Shown here in pieces: positions 6,586 to 13,828 of a stretch of 22,142 nucleotides of DNA. The notes beneath the pieces were generated by a model. That model made no database searches, was not told where the DNA came from, and saw only the letters and a list, made by a program, of their open reading frames with translations. Source of the stretch: Truepera sp. (GTDB taxonomy: Bacteria; Deinococcota; Deinococci; Deinococcales; Trueperaceae); NCBI GenBank assembly GCA_018333775.1, contig JAGXSO010000151.1, positions 1 through 22,142 of the forward strand, given 5' to 3'. Each line of letters starts with the position of its first letter. Within the stretch, counting starts at the first letter, position 1. The translations under genes were made by a program, and so were the position numbers.

Positions 6586-7358
6586 GTCGAATCTCTTTCG
6601 TCAGCGACAGGACGCAGCCCGAGGAACACCTCGTGTCCGGTGTCGCTGTACGAGCTGTGCTCAAAGGGGACCGCGAGGGGTTCGAAGCCAGCGGCTGAGA
6701 TCAGCTCCAACCACACAGTTCTCGGGAACAGACCCATGAAGTGACGGTCGTGAATGACCTTGGCAACGCCGTTCACGTCTCTCAAGAGGTACGCCATATC
6801 GGACACGTACATTTCGGTTTCTGAGTCTGGAACCCACTGCCATTCGAGGTAGCGCAAGCCGCGCCCGTTCCCGTCGCTGCCGCCTGTCTCGGTTCCCGGC
6901 TCGAAAGTCTCCGAGGTGAAATCTGGCTGGAACATCGCGACCCCTCCAGGGACGGTGTGTGCGAAGGCCGTAGCAATGGCGCTGGCAAGATCGCTGCGCG
7001 AGGTCATGTAGCTGATCGCGTCGTGCATGAGTACGCAATCAAAGACGCGCCCGAGCCGGACTGAGCGCATGTCGCCCTGAATATGCTCGCACTCCGGATT
7101 CAATCGGTGGCTCAGCGCGAGCATAGCCGGTTCCAGGTCGACGAGAGTACAGGCCAACACCGCCTTCAAGTGGGCGGCATTGTGGCCGCCGCCGCTGCCA
7201 AGATCTAGCAGCGTCCGGAGTGGCTGCCGACAGTTAGTCTCGAACAGGCGCCGGTAGAAGGCAGCCTCCTCCGCGTAGTCGCCTACTGGTGTCAGCAGCG
7301 GATACCAGTCCGCTAAGTCGCGGTATAGCCTAAGGGCTTGGCTCGCTTCATATTTCAT
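6582..7358 (-). CDS. Class I SAM-dependent methyltransferase
   Basis: A 258-residue methyltransferase of a different subgroup from its downstream partner. After an N-terminal helical cap (ALRLYRDLADWYPLLTPVGDYAEEA), SAM motif I reads LLDLGSGGGHNAAHL near residue 50. It is followed by CTLVDLEPAMLALSHRLNP (ribose-binding acidic residue), IQGDMRSVRLGRVFDCVLMHDAISYM, and TVPGGVAMFQPDF. Two ATG codons stand side by side at 7361 and 7358. I prefer the second, because a TATAAA -10-like box at 7370-7365 ends exactly 6 bases before it and no ribosome binding site is present, as expected for a leaderless message. The substrate is unknown; the closing blocks (MGLFPRTVWLELISAAGFEPL) resemble small-molecule methyltransferases. 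Confidence 0.82.
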   Translation of the reverse strand: MKYEASQALRLYRDLADWYPLLTPVGDYAEEAAFYRRLFETNCRQPLRTLLDLGSGGGHNAAHLKAVLACTLVDLEPAMLALSHRLNPECEHIQGDMRSVRLGRVFDCVLMHDAISYMTSRSDLASAIATAFAHTVPGGVAMFQPDFTSETFEPGTETGGSDGNGRGLRYLEWQWVPDSETEMYVSDMAYLLRDVNGVAKVIHDRHFMGLFPRTVWLELISAAGFEPLAVPFEHSSYSDTGHEVFLGLRPVADERDST

Positions 7359-7364
7359 CATACT

Positions 7365-7370
7365 TTTATA
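7365..7370 (-). promoter_or_regulatory. Candidate -10 box of a leaderless methyltransferase operon
   Basis: TGCTATAAA on the minus strand (extended -10 form), ending 6 bases before the ATG at 7358. No Shine-Dalgarno is present between the box and the start. Confidence 0.4.
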
Positions 7371-7528
7371 GCAGAAGCTGTGTGGTCAGGTGGCCAGCCG
7401 ACTTAGTGAGCTAGAGGTTTAGGCCCTAAGCGCGGACAGAGCTGCCGCCTGCTGAGATTGATAGCGCTAAGCCCCAAAGGGCGAGGGGAGCGTCTCCACT
7501 CCCCAAGGCAACCATTAATAACTTGTTT

Positions 7529-7603
7529 TGGCTCCGCGGGTAGGAATCGAACCTACGACCAATCGGTTAACAGCCGACCGCTCTACCGCTGAGCTACCGC
7601 GGA
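7529..7603 (-). tRNA. tRNA-Asn, anticodon GTT
   Basis: On the minus strand the acceptor arms TCCGCGG (7603-7597) and CCGCGGA (7539-7533) pair. The D arm reads GCTCAGCGGTAGAGC, the anticodon loop is CTGTTAA with anticodon GTT at 7571-7569, the T arm has GGTTCGATTCC, the discriminator is G, and CCA is encoded (7531-7529). It lies just downstream of speA on the same strand but has its own promoter. Confidence 0.97.
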
Positions 7604-7608
7604 ATGGT

Positions 7609-7623
7609 GCCTCAAACTGAGGC
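7609..7623 (-). other. Small hairpin in the tRNA-Asn 5' leader
   Basis: GCCTCA and TGAGGC (7609-7614 and 7618-7623) form a 6-bp stem with a 3-base loop, directly at the predicted transcription start and 5 bases before the mature tRNA. It could be part of the precursor recognised by RNase P, or a weak terminator for speA. There is no T run. Confidence 0.3.
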
Positions 7624-7630
7624 GAAAGGT

Positions 7631-7660
7631 AGTCTAACAGAGTCTGTCGCGGTTTGGCAA
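7631..7660 (-). promoter_or_regulatory. tRNA-Asn promoter
   Basis: TTGCCA (7660-7655), an 18-base spacer and TAGACT (7636-7631) on the minus strand. The hexamers and spacing are identical to those before tRNA-Pro. The -35 box abuts the last base of the speA stop codon. Confidence 0.6.
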
Positions 7661-9577
7661 CTAGACCTGCTCAAGATAGGTGTAGCCTATTAACTCGTTG
7701 CTGTAAAGCTCGAGCGCCGACTCGGCTTCCTCCTCGCCGAGTGACCCCTGAGCTTGGGCTTCGCGGATATCCTGCTTTAGCCACTCCCGTAGTTCGGGGG
7801 CCTCGTAGCCCATGTTCTCGATCACCCGCCGAGCCTTTTGGCCGCTCACGAAGCGCGTCAGCTCGTAGCTGCCCACCCCGGTGAGACGGAGGTGCGCCTC
7901 ATTGACCCGCCCGAACAGGTTATGGGTGTTAGCCAGCACGTCCTGGTAAGCCCCGGTCAAAAACACCCCCAGGTAGTAGGGTTCGCCGTTAAGCTCGTGT
8001 AAGCTAAGGGTGTCCTTAACGTCGCGCAGGTCCACGAACTTGCTGACCTTGCCGTCCGAGTCGCAGCTGATATCGACCAGGGTGGTGTCGCGGGTGGGGC
8101 GCTCATTGAGGCGGCCTAGCGGCACGATGGGGAACAGCGCGCCGATCGCCCAGTGGTCGGGCAGGCTCTGGAAGACGCTAAAGTTGCACACATACTTGTC
8201 AGCCAGCAGCCGGGGGAGGTTCTCGAACTCCTCGGGCACGTAGTCGAGGTCTTTGATGATGCGCCGGATCTTGGCCAGCACCCGGTTATAGAGGTGTTCG
8301 ATGTGCGCCCGCTCCACCAGGCTTAAGTAGCCCAGATCGAACAGGCTGTGCATGGTCTCTTTGTTGCCCACCGCATCGTGGTAGACCTCGCGGTAGTTCT
8401 TGATGCCGGCGGTCTCCAGTAGCTCCTGCATATCGCCCACCAGGGTGTGCGGCTCCTCGGGCAAGGGGGGCAGCGCCATCGGCTCGCGGGTCGGCCCGAT
8501 GGCGTCGATGACCGGCAGCACAATCACCGCATGATGCGCCGTTAAGGCTCGCCCCGACTCGGTCACCACCACCGGGTGCGGGGTGGCGGTTTCGTTGCAG
8601 GTCTCCAGGATTTCGTAGACCACGGTGTCGGCGTACTCTTGCAGGCCGTAGTTGGCCGAGGCGTGGAAGGTGGTCTTGCTACCATCGTAGTCCACCGCCA
8701 GCCCGCCGCCCACATTGAGATAGCGCAGCCTAGCCCCTAGCTCTTGCAGCTCCACGTAGGTCTGTGCCGCCTCGCGCACCGCGTTGCGGATCTTGCGGAT
8801 ATCGGTCACCTGGCTGCCGACGTGACAGTGCAGCATTAGCAGCGTGTCGATCAGGCCGAGTTCTTGCAAGCGCCTCACCACGCCGATAATCTCGGTGGCA
8901 TTGAGCCCGAACTTGGCGTCATCGCCACCGGAGTCCTCCCACTGACCCGAGCCGCGGGCGTGAAGCTTGAAGCGCACCCCGATGGCGGGCCTGACCCCTA
9001 CCTCCCGGCTGAGGCGCAGCACCCGCTCGAGCTCGCTGTACTTCTCTAAGGTAAGCACCACATTTTTGCCCAGCCGCCGGCCCCACAGCGCCAGTCGGAT
9101 AAAGTCGTCATCCTTAAAGCCGTTGCAGCAGAGCAGCGCCTCGGGATGGGTGTCTTGCACCAGGCACAGCGCCAGCTCCGCCTTGCTGCCGGCCTCCAGC
9201 CCGGTCTTATACCTGGCCCCGTACTCGGCGATAGTCTCTACTACCACCCGGCGCTGGTTGACCTTGATCGGGTAGACCCCCTGGTAATGGCTCTGGTACT
9301 CAAACTTGCCGATCGCCTCATGAAAGGCGTCGTTTAAGCGCGTCAGACGGCTCTCCAGGATCTGCGGAAAGCGCAGGATCAGCGGCAGTGCTCGTTCGTC
9401 GCGCTTTAGGTCGTCGATGACATCCAGCAGCGCTACACTGACGTCCTCATCTCGTAGCGTAACGCGCAACCGGCCGTCCTGGCCGATGTGAAAGTAGCCG
9501 TTGCTCCAGTACGGCACGCCGTAAAGCTCGGCGGCATCGGCAGTGGTGAAGCGATCCGTATTGAGTACCTTGCCCAA
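7661..9577 (-). CDS. speA: Biosynthetic arginine decarboxylase
   Basis: SpeA converts arginine to agmatine and CO2 with PLP, the first step of the agmatine route to polyamines. The 638-residue length fits the family. The N-terminal block DAAELYGVPYWSNGYFHI is followed by the PLP lysine in VYPIKVNQR (K105), CNGFKDDDF, the LHCHVGSQ strand, the LNVGGGLAVDYDGS phosphate loop, a helical insert, and DISCDSDGKVSKF with the catalytic cysteine in the C-terminal domain. All key blocks are intact. The start is a TTG at 9577 with GGGAGG 7 bases upstream; no other start fits the conserved N-terminus better. The upstream 130 bases hold an extended -10-like TGCTATGTT (AACATA at 9625-9630) and a GC-rich hairpin at about 9596-9610 next to the ribosome binding site. 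Confidence 0.95.
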   Translation of the reverse strand: MGKVLNTDRFTTADAAELYGVPYWSNGYFHIGQDGRLRVTLRDEDVSVALLDVIDDLKRDERALPLILRFPQILESRLTRLNDAFHEAIGKFEYQSHYQGVYPIKVNQRRVVVETIAEYGARYKTGLEAGSKAELALCLVQDTHPEALLCCNGFKDDDFIRLALWGRRLGKNVVLTLEKYSELERVLRLSREVGVRPAIGVRFKLHARGSGQWEDSGGDDAKFGLNATEIIGVVRRLQELGLIDTLLMLHCHVGSQVTDIRKIRNAVREAAQTYVELQELGARLRYLNVGGGLAVDYDGSKTTFHASANYGLQEYADTVVYEILETCNETATPHPVVVTESGRALTAHHAVIVLPVIDAIGPTREPMALPPLPEEPHTLVGDMQELLETAGIKNYREVYHDAVGNKETMHSLFDLGYLSLVERAHIEHLYNRVLAKIRRIIKDLDYVPEEFENLPRLLADKYVCNFSVFQSLPDHWAIGALFPIVPLGRLNERPTRDTTLVDISCDSDGKVSKFVDLRDVKDTLSLHELNGEPYYLGVFLTGAYQDVLANTHNLFGRVNEAHLRLTGVGSYELTRFVSGQKARRVIENMGYEAPELREWLKQDIREAQAQGSLGEEEAESALELYSNELIGYTYLEQV

Positions 9578-9624
9578 GGCCCTACCTCCCTGCCCGGCCC
9601 GCTGCGGGCCGCAAAAACGCCGCT

Positions 9625-9633
9625 AACATAGCA
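9625..9633 (-). promoter_or_regulatory. Candidate extended -10 for speA
   Basis: TGCTATGTT on the minus strand, about 50 bases upstream of the TTG start. No clear -35 was found. Confidence 0.3.
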
Positions 9634-9654
9634 TGTTTTGACCGCCGGGGGTGT

Positions 9655-9685
9655 CATAAGTAAGAGGCCCGGCGAGAGCCGGGCC
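9655..9685 (-). terminator. Terminator of the subtilase gene
   Basis: A perfect 8-bp stem GGCCCGGC/GCCGGGCC with a 4-base loop (9666-9685), followed on the minus strand by a T-rich stretch (TCTTACTT). It lies 20 bases after the subtilase stop codon. Confidence 0.6.
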
Positions 9686-9705
9686 AAATCTTGGTCACTT
9701 AGGGG

Positions 9706-12354
9706 TTAGGGGCGCGCAATGGTGATGCGCGGCGAGGTCCAGGTCTCCCAGTGGGCCGGGTTATTGGGGTTGCCTAGCGCTTTGAGAACCCTGATGGTGA
9801 TGACGTAATCGCCGTTGGGAACAACCTTAAACAGTTCGTTCTGGTTGCCGCGGCCGCGGGTCATGTTGCTGTGAATGCGCGTGCCGTCCCAGTCAAAAGC
9901 GAAGAAGCCTGTAGCGGTAGCGTTGCGCGGCAGGTGCTGGAAGACGTTGGTCTTGTGAAAGACCGGGTGTACCGGGCGCCGAGTATCCGCATGGAGGATG
10001 TTCATCTCCATGAACTGCGCCTGATGAGCAAAGTGCAGCAGGAAGTACGGCACATCGCCGCCCTGCATGGTGAAGCGCGCTCCGTCGGGTTGGTTGACGA
10101 ATGCAGCACCCTCCAGCCGGGCCAGCCACGGGAACCTGAATACTGTCGGCGGCATGGCGACAAGGGCCTGATAGTCGCCAATAAAGCCGGCAAACGGCAC
10201 ACGGTGAACCTGCCCGCCGCCTTGCGGCGTGAGCACAATGTATCCGCCGTACTGGCCGAGATTAGGGCTGGTGGGTGCAGTAATAGTCGCGGTGACCGTG
10301 GCTCTGCCGCCGGCCGACACTGTCACGCTGGGCTGACTAAACGCTACCGAGGCATTACTCCCGAAGAAGTCTGGACTAAAGGTGCTGCCGCCAGTGGACA
10401 GGGCGTTCACAAAGGAGAGCGTATAAGTTACGGCACTTGCGCCGGTGTTGCGGATGGTCAGCGTGCGGGTGGCCGGACCGGCCTCGCTCTCACCGAGGTG
10501 GAGCATGGAAGGGGTAACCGAGGTGGTCGAGAGGACAGCTCCCGGAATATTGAGCATCCCCGAACCCTGGCGGTGGACATTGTCGAGGAAGCCAAGTCCG
10601 GGATGGCCCCACCAGAGCACAGGAGTAGCGCTGTTCTGGAGGATGCCGCGCACCTCTTCAGCGCGAACACGGGGCCGTGCTTGTAGGAGCAGCGCCGCCG
10701 CACCCGCTACGTGCGGCGCCGACATCGAGGTGCCGCTAAGGGTGGCATAGCCGCCCAGCGCTAACGGGTAGGTCGAGCGGATCAGGCCGCCGGGTGCGCC
10801 GATGTCAGGCTTGATGGTCAGGTCGGGGGCCAAACCGAAGGAGCTGAAGCTGGAGGTCAGTCCACCGGTAGGAACGCGGGCGAAGAGCAGCTCATCTGTC
10901 CAGGTCATGGTAACTGGTCCGGTTGCTAGACGGCTGTCAATAAGAACGCCTTCGGTATCCGAGATCGCTACCACCGGAATGGTGATAGCAGGTGTGCCCA
11001 CGACGGTGGCCGAGAAGCGGCCAGCGAGGTGGTTGTAGAGTACTACCGCTGCCGCCCCGGCGTTCTGCGCGTTAAGTGCCTTGGTATGGAAGGGGCAACC
11101 GCCACGGCGAATCAGTGCGACATGCCCCGAGAGGTCTTGCGTGATACGCTCGCAGGCGTCATGAGTCGCGGCGGGCGTGCCGGTTCGCACCATCGGATGG
11201 CTGCCGGAAGTAGGCGGAGGAGGGGCGGCAGCGGCCGCACCATAGCCGATCAAGGTGTTATCTGGAGAGATACGAAAAGCAGCCAACGACACATGGGTGT
11301 TATCAAACGACGCCACGCCGATGACATCCGCACCCACGCCGGGCGCGCCAGCCGAGAAGACGCCTTGTGCCCCGCTGTTGCCGATGGAAGCCACCACGAC
11401 CACCCCGGCGCGCACCAGGTTGTTAGCAGCCACGGCGGTGGGGAACTGTGGCCACTGGAACGCGGCGCCCAGCGACATGTTGACGATGTGCATGCCGTCT
11501 GCCAGCGCCCTTTCCATAGCGGCGATGATGATGTCGGAAAAGGTTGAACCGACACAACCGAAGACCTTGTAGGCGCCGAAAGTGACCTCTGGAGCGACGC
11601 CCGTCACGGCACCGCTAGCCCCTACGATCCCTGCTACGTGCGTACCGTGGCCATTACAGTCCATCGGAGAAGGGCCGGGCCTGGGGATGTTGTTTGCTGG
11701 GTCGCCTGCGTTAAAAGCGTCACCGACAAAGTCCCAGCCAGCGACGACGCGGTTGCCCCAGCCGCCGCCAAGATCGGGGTGGTTGTAGTCGATGCCGGAG
11801 TCTATTACCGCCACCCGGATGCCCCGGCCGGTGAGGCCGAGTTCGCTCTGTGCGGTGTCGGCACCGGTCATGGCCAGCGCGGTCAGGAGATCGGGCTCAA
11901 GGCTGGGACTCGGTTCTGGAATCGGGACGGCGTCCACCGGCCAAATAGCTACCACGCCAGGCAGCTGACCCAGCCTGCCGGCTGCGGCGGGCGTTGCCAC
12001 AACCGACAGCCCGTTGAAGAGGCGCTCGAAGTTGAAACGCTCTTGGAAGCCTATCGCTTCGGCGGCGGCGGCACTTCTAAAAGCTGCGCGCTGGTTGCGA
12101 AGCACTGTGGCTGAGCCGCCTCTGACAGTCGGTGGCCCTGAGAACTCAACAAACCAGAAGGCCGGCGTTTCGTTGACCATCTCGCCCGAGGTGCTCAAGA
12201 AGGGCGATGGGCCTTCAGGGAAAACCTCCTGCACGCTCGGTGCGCTTTGCGCGCCGAGGGTATCGGGGCCACGTTCCCCGGTGGGCAGGTTACCGCATGC
12301 CGCCAGGATTAGGACTAAAGCCAACAGCCCTGATAGGTAGAGCGATTTGCGCAT
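9706..12354 (-). CDS. Secreted lipoprotein subtilisin-like serine protease (S8 family) with PA domain
   Basis: An 882-residue subtilase. The N-terminus is a lipoprotein signal peptide with lipobox L-A-A-C (Cys20), so the mature protein should be anchored on the outer face of a membrane. Residues about 65-140 resemble an inhibitor I9-type propeptide. The catalytic residues are Asp185 (VAVIDSGIDYNHPDL), His236 (NGHGTHVAGIVG) and Ser543 (GTSMSAPHVAG), with the oxyanion Asn in IGNSG at 326. A protease-associated (PA) domain is inserted at about 380-480, as in lactocepin- and Vpr-like proteases. After the catalytic domain come beta-sandwich regions (about 615-725 and 740-882). The latter ends in a VPNGDYVITIRVLKALG segment typical of FlgD-like or Fn3-like folds. 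AAAGGAG lies 5 bases before the ATG. The gene stands alone. The C-terminal tail is related to a truncated copy on the opposite strand at 12576-12746. Confidence 0.93.
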   Translation of the reverse strand: MRKSLYLSGLLALVLILAACGNLPTGERGPDTLGAQSAPSVQEVFPEGPSPFLSTSGEMVNETPAFWFVEFSGPPTVRGGSATVLRNQRAAFRSAAAAEAIGFQERFNFERLFNGLSVVATPAAAGRLGQLPGVVAIWPVDAVPIPEPSPSLEPDLLTALAMTGADTAQSELGLTGRGIRVAVIDSGIDYNHPDLGGGWGNRVVAGWDFVGDAFNAGDPANNIPRPGPSPMDCNGHGTHVAGIVGASGAVTGVAPEVTFGAYKVFGCVGSTFSDIIIAAMERALADGMHIVNMSLGAAFQWPQFPTAVAANNLVRAGVVVVASIGNSGAQGVFSAGAPGVGADVIGVASFDNTHVSLAAFRISPDNTLIGYGAAAAAPPPPTSGSHPMVRTGTPAATHDACERITQDLSGHVALIRRGGCPFHTKALNAQNAGAAAVVLYNHLAGRFSATVVGTPAITIPVVAISDTEGVLIDSRLATGPVTMTWTDELLFARVPTGGLTSSFSSFGLAPDLTIKPDIGAPGGLIRSTYPLALGGYATLSGTSMSAPHVAGAAALLLQARPRVRAEEVRGILQNSATPVLWWGHPGLGFLDNVHRQGSGMLNIPGAVLSTTSVTPSMLHLGESEAGPATRTLTIRNTGASAVTYTLSFVNALSTGGSTFSPDFFGSNASVAFSQPSVTVSAGGRATVTATITAPTSPNLGQYGGYIVLTPQGGGQVHRVPFAGFIGDYQALVAMPPTVFRFPWLARLEGAAFVNQPDGARFTMQGGDVPYFLLHFAHQAQFMEMNILHADTRRPVHPVFHKTNVFQHLPRNATATGFFAFDWDGTRIHSNMTRGRGNQNELFKVVPNGDYVITIRVLKALGNPNNPAHWETWTSPRITIARP

Positions 12355-12397
12355 ACAGGCTCCTTTATGGGAAAAAAGATGCGAGCAATTGACAAGT

Positions 12398-12436
12398 AAT
12401 CACGAACCTCGTGCAACACGTCTGCCGATCGTGATT
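12398..12436. promoter_or_regulatory. Dyad symmetry upstream of the subtilase gene
   Basis: AATCACGA (12398-12405) is repeated inverted as TCGTGATT (12429-12436), with a nested CGTG-CAA-CACG between them. It lies 44-82 bases upstream of the subtilase start and is a candidate operator. The remainder of 12437-12575 shows no gene. Confidence 0.4.
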
Positions 12437-12575
12437 CTTTCCCCGATAACCGACCTCCCCTCAACTTGTGCGGCCTAGCTGATCTGCCGCAAAAGTGTGA
12501 AGTTTTTCATAGTATGCCTGTTTTGGTTAGCCGCTGCAACCCCTTTCGCCTGTATACAACTTCATCATCGCATCG

Positions 12576-12746
12576 ATGGGCGGCCTAGCCTCGGTTGATC
12601 CCAATGGCGCGATCACCCTACTGCCCGACGGCCAGTATCAGATCCGCTTCACGGTCTTAAGGGCGCTGGGTGACCCCACCAACCCTAACCATGTGGTGGT
12701 GGCTGAGACGCCGAGTTTCGTCATCAATCGCTTCGCTCCGCGCTAA
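12576..12746 (+). pseudogene. C-terminal remnant of a second subtilase, divergent from the intact gene
   Basis: The frame reads ...PNGAITLLPDGQYQIRFTV, then LRALGDPTNPNHVVVAETP, ending NRFAPR and TAA. This aligns with the last 40 residues of the intact subtilase encoded on the other strand (VVPNGDYVITIRVLKALG, then NPNNPAHW, TSPRITIARP): about 16 of 39 positions are identical by eye, including P-x-G-x-Y, V-L-x-A-L-G-x-P-x-N-P-x-H. The frame is open back to a TAG at 12528, but nothing upstream resembles a protease. There is no good ribosome binding site at the ATG. A strong terminator follows directly, which suggests that this is the intact 3' end of a gene whose front was deleted. Confidence 0.7.
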
Positions 12747-12765
12747 ATCCGCTTGCCCTTGCGGT

Positions 12766-12793
12766 GGCCCCCTCCCGCGGGAGGGGGCCTTTT
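12766..12793 (+). terminator. Strong terminator after the subtilase remnant
   Basis: A perfect 11-bp stem (12766-12776 with 12779-12789), GGCCCCCTCCC with its complement, followed by TTTT. It lies 20 bases after the stop of the remnant and was probably its original terminator. Confidence 0.75.
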
Positions 12794-12814
12794 CTGCTCT
12801 TAATCGTTGGGAAC

Positions 12815-12895
12815 ATTGTGCAGGTAATAGCCGATGGCAGCGCGATCGTAAAAGGGGACCCCTTACGGTTCGTTCAGCCTGGGCACGATCGCTTG
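12815..12895 (-). pseudogene. HEPN-domain gene fragment, copy A
   Basis: The minus strand reads QAIVPRLNEP, an in-frame TAA (12865-12863), then GVPFYDRAAIGYYLHN. This closely matches the QAITPRLNEPPGVPFYDRAAIGY part of the HEPN fragment at 15340-15570, and a block of over 30 bases is identical at DNA level (12827 onward against 15426 onward). It lacks both the front and the back of a HEPN protein, including the region that would hold the RNase motif. It is joined to a decayed pfk 3' end at 12894. Confidence 0.75.
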
Positions 12896-13055
12896 TAGAT
12901 CAAAGGATCAAGCTGTTGCTGTGGAGAAACCTCGCCTCTTTACCTCGCACAAGGCTTCAGTCGCTGCTTCCAGTTGCGCCCACTTGTGCCATGATCCGGG
13001 CGCTGGGCCTTAGTGCCAACCACCACTCTTGGGTTGTCGCAGTCCCGCTTCGGCC
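12894..13055 (-). pseudogene. Decayed copy of the pfk 3' end and downstream spacer
   Basis: This segment aligns with 16831 onward at a constant offset of 3937 bases through the spacer and the stop codon. Shared blocks include GTTGCTGTGGAGAAAC, CTTCAGTCGCTGCT, ATCCGGGCG and GGCCTTAGTGC. On the minus strand it would encode the PFK ending ...WWLALRP-x-ARIMAQ...GSSD, but a 4-base deletion just before the WW codons shifts the frame. It is thus a dead copy of the intact gene's C-terminus. The sequence 13056-13099 shows nothing recognisable. Confidence 0.8.
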
Positions 13056-13099
13056 ATACGGCGGTGTCGGAAGAAACATCCCCGCTACGGGATCAACTA

Positions 13100-13234
13100 T
13101 CAACGTCCCCCAAGTTCACCTAGCTTGGCCAAAAAGGCCTCGACCTGCTCGTGCAAAAGCTTGGCGGCTAGCAGAAAACGCTGAGCCACCAGGCGCTCCC
13201 GTTCCCAGTCAAGCTCGAAGTTGCCTTTCTTGGA
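13100..13234 (-). pseudogene. Coding remnant of an unidentified helical protein
   Basis: A minus-strand frame without a start codon reads SKKGNFELDWERERLVAQRF, then LLAAKLLHEQVEAFLAKLG, ELGGR and a TGA stop (13102-13100). The composition is strongly protein-like and amphipathic. A neighbouring frame entering from MSPQPHDKNKPRRRA (ATG on the minus strand near 13290) would join it after a one-base shift near 13230, so a short frameshifted gene is plausible. I do not recognise the family. The stretch 13290-13608 contains several overlapping low-complexity frames, none convincing as a gene. Confidence 0.35.
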
Positions 13235-13612
13235 CCGTGTGATTTTGGGCTCTGCGCCGCGGTTTGTTCTTATCGTGGGGCTGGGGTGACATGGCTTTCC
13301 CTGTCTGGGTCGGCCGAACGGCTACAGTCAGTGGGTGATACCGTGGAGGTGAAAGGCTTGCTGGTAGCGCGGCGTGGGGAGAGTGTAGTTGGGGGTTTGG
13401 GGTGGTCCCGGGGATACGGACCTGGTTTTGGTGAGGGTCTTGAGGCTGCGGGCCGGCTCGCCGAGGGGGGTAACTTTTGGCACAACACAGGGCTCGGGTG
13501 CCAACCAGTTCAACCAGCCGTTCGGTATCTTCGTTCGGTAAGGGTCGCTTCAAGAAGAGAGAAGCTGGAGCAGGCCACGCCTCGCGTGCTGCGCTTCCCC
13601 GCGCAAGCATGA

Positions 13613-13702
13613 ACACTCTACCTTTCCGAAGAGTGCGTGCGGCTCATCGGCATCAACACCCCGGTGATTGGCGAAGGTCGCATTCATCCGAAAGGGGGCT
13701 GA
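13613..13702 (+). pseudogene. Short coding remnant resembling a thermonuclease-type segment
   Basis: The plus frame after a TGA at 13610-13612 reads ...YLSEECVRLIGINTPVIGEG and on to HPKGG before TGA (13700-13702). VRLIGINTP is the kind of strand seen in staphylococcal-nuclease-like (SNase) proteins. Only 29 codons remain, without start or flanking domain. The match is short and the identification weak. Confidence 0.3.
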
Positions 13703-13763
13703 GGAAGCCAGGCGGGAGAGTGCGAAGCAGCCCCTGCGGCGTCAACGCTCTACCAACGACGCA

Positions 13764-13790
13764 GCCCCGTGCAGAGAAGCACGGGGCCTT
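13764..13790 (+). terminator. Terminator-like hairpin
   Basis: A perfect 9-bp stem GCCCCGTGC/GCACGGGGC (13764-13772 with 13779-13787) and a 6-base loop, followed by CTTT. It may be what is left of the 3' end of a lost plus-strand gene, perhaps the one at 13613-13702. Confidence 0.45.
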
Positions 13791-13828
13791 TGCGCTGATT
13801 GCGGTAAGCAAAAACACTAGGCCCAAAG

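Noticed and set aside
7440..7528. Terminator after tRNA-Asn (GGGGAG/CTCCCC stem)
   Set aside because: A stem exists, but no T run follows in the direction of transcription, so I do not call it.
9871..10686. 271-residue plus-strand frame inside the subtilase gene
   Set aside because: Antisense shadow of the protease. The catalytic motifs prove the minus strand is coding.
13209..13616. 135-residue minus-strand frame rich in Pro and Arg, and overlapping frames on both strands
   Set aside because: Several frames are open because of base composition. None has a family motif or credible start. Only its last part touches the remnant at 13100-13234.
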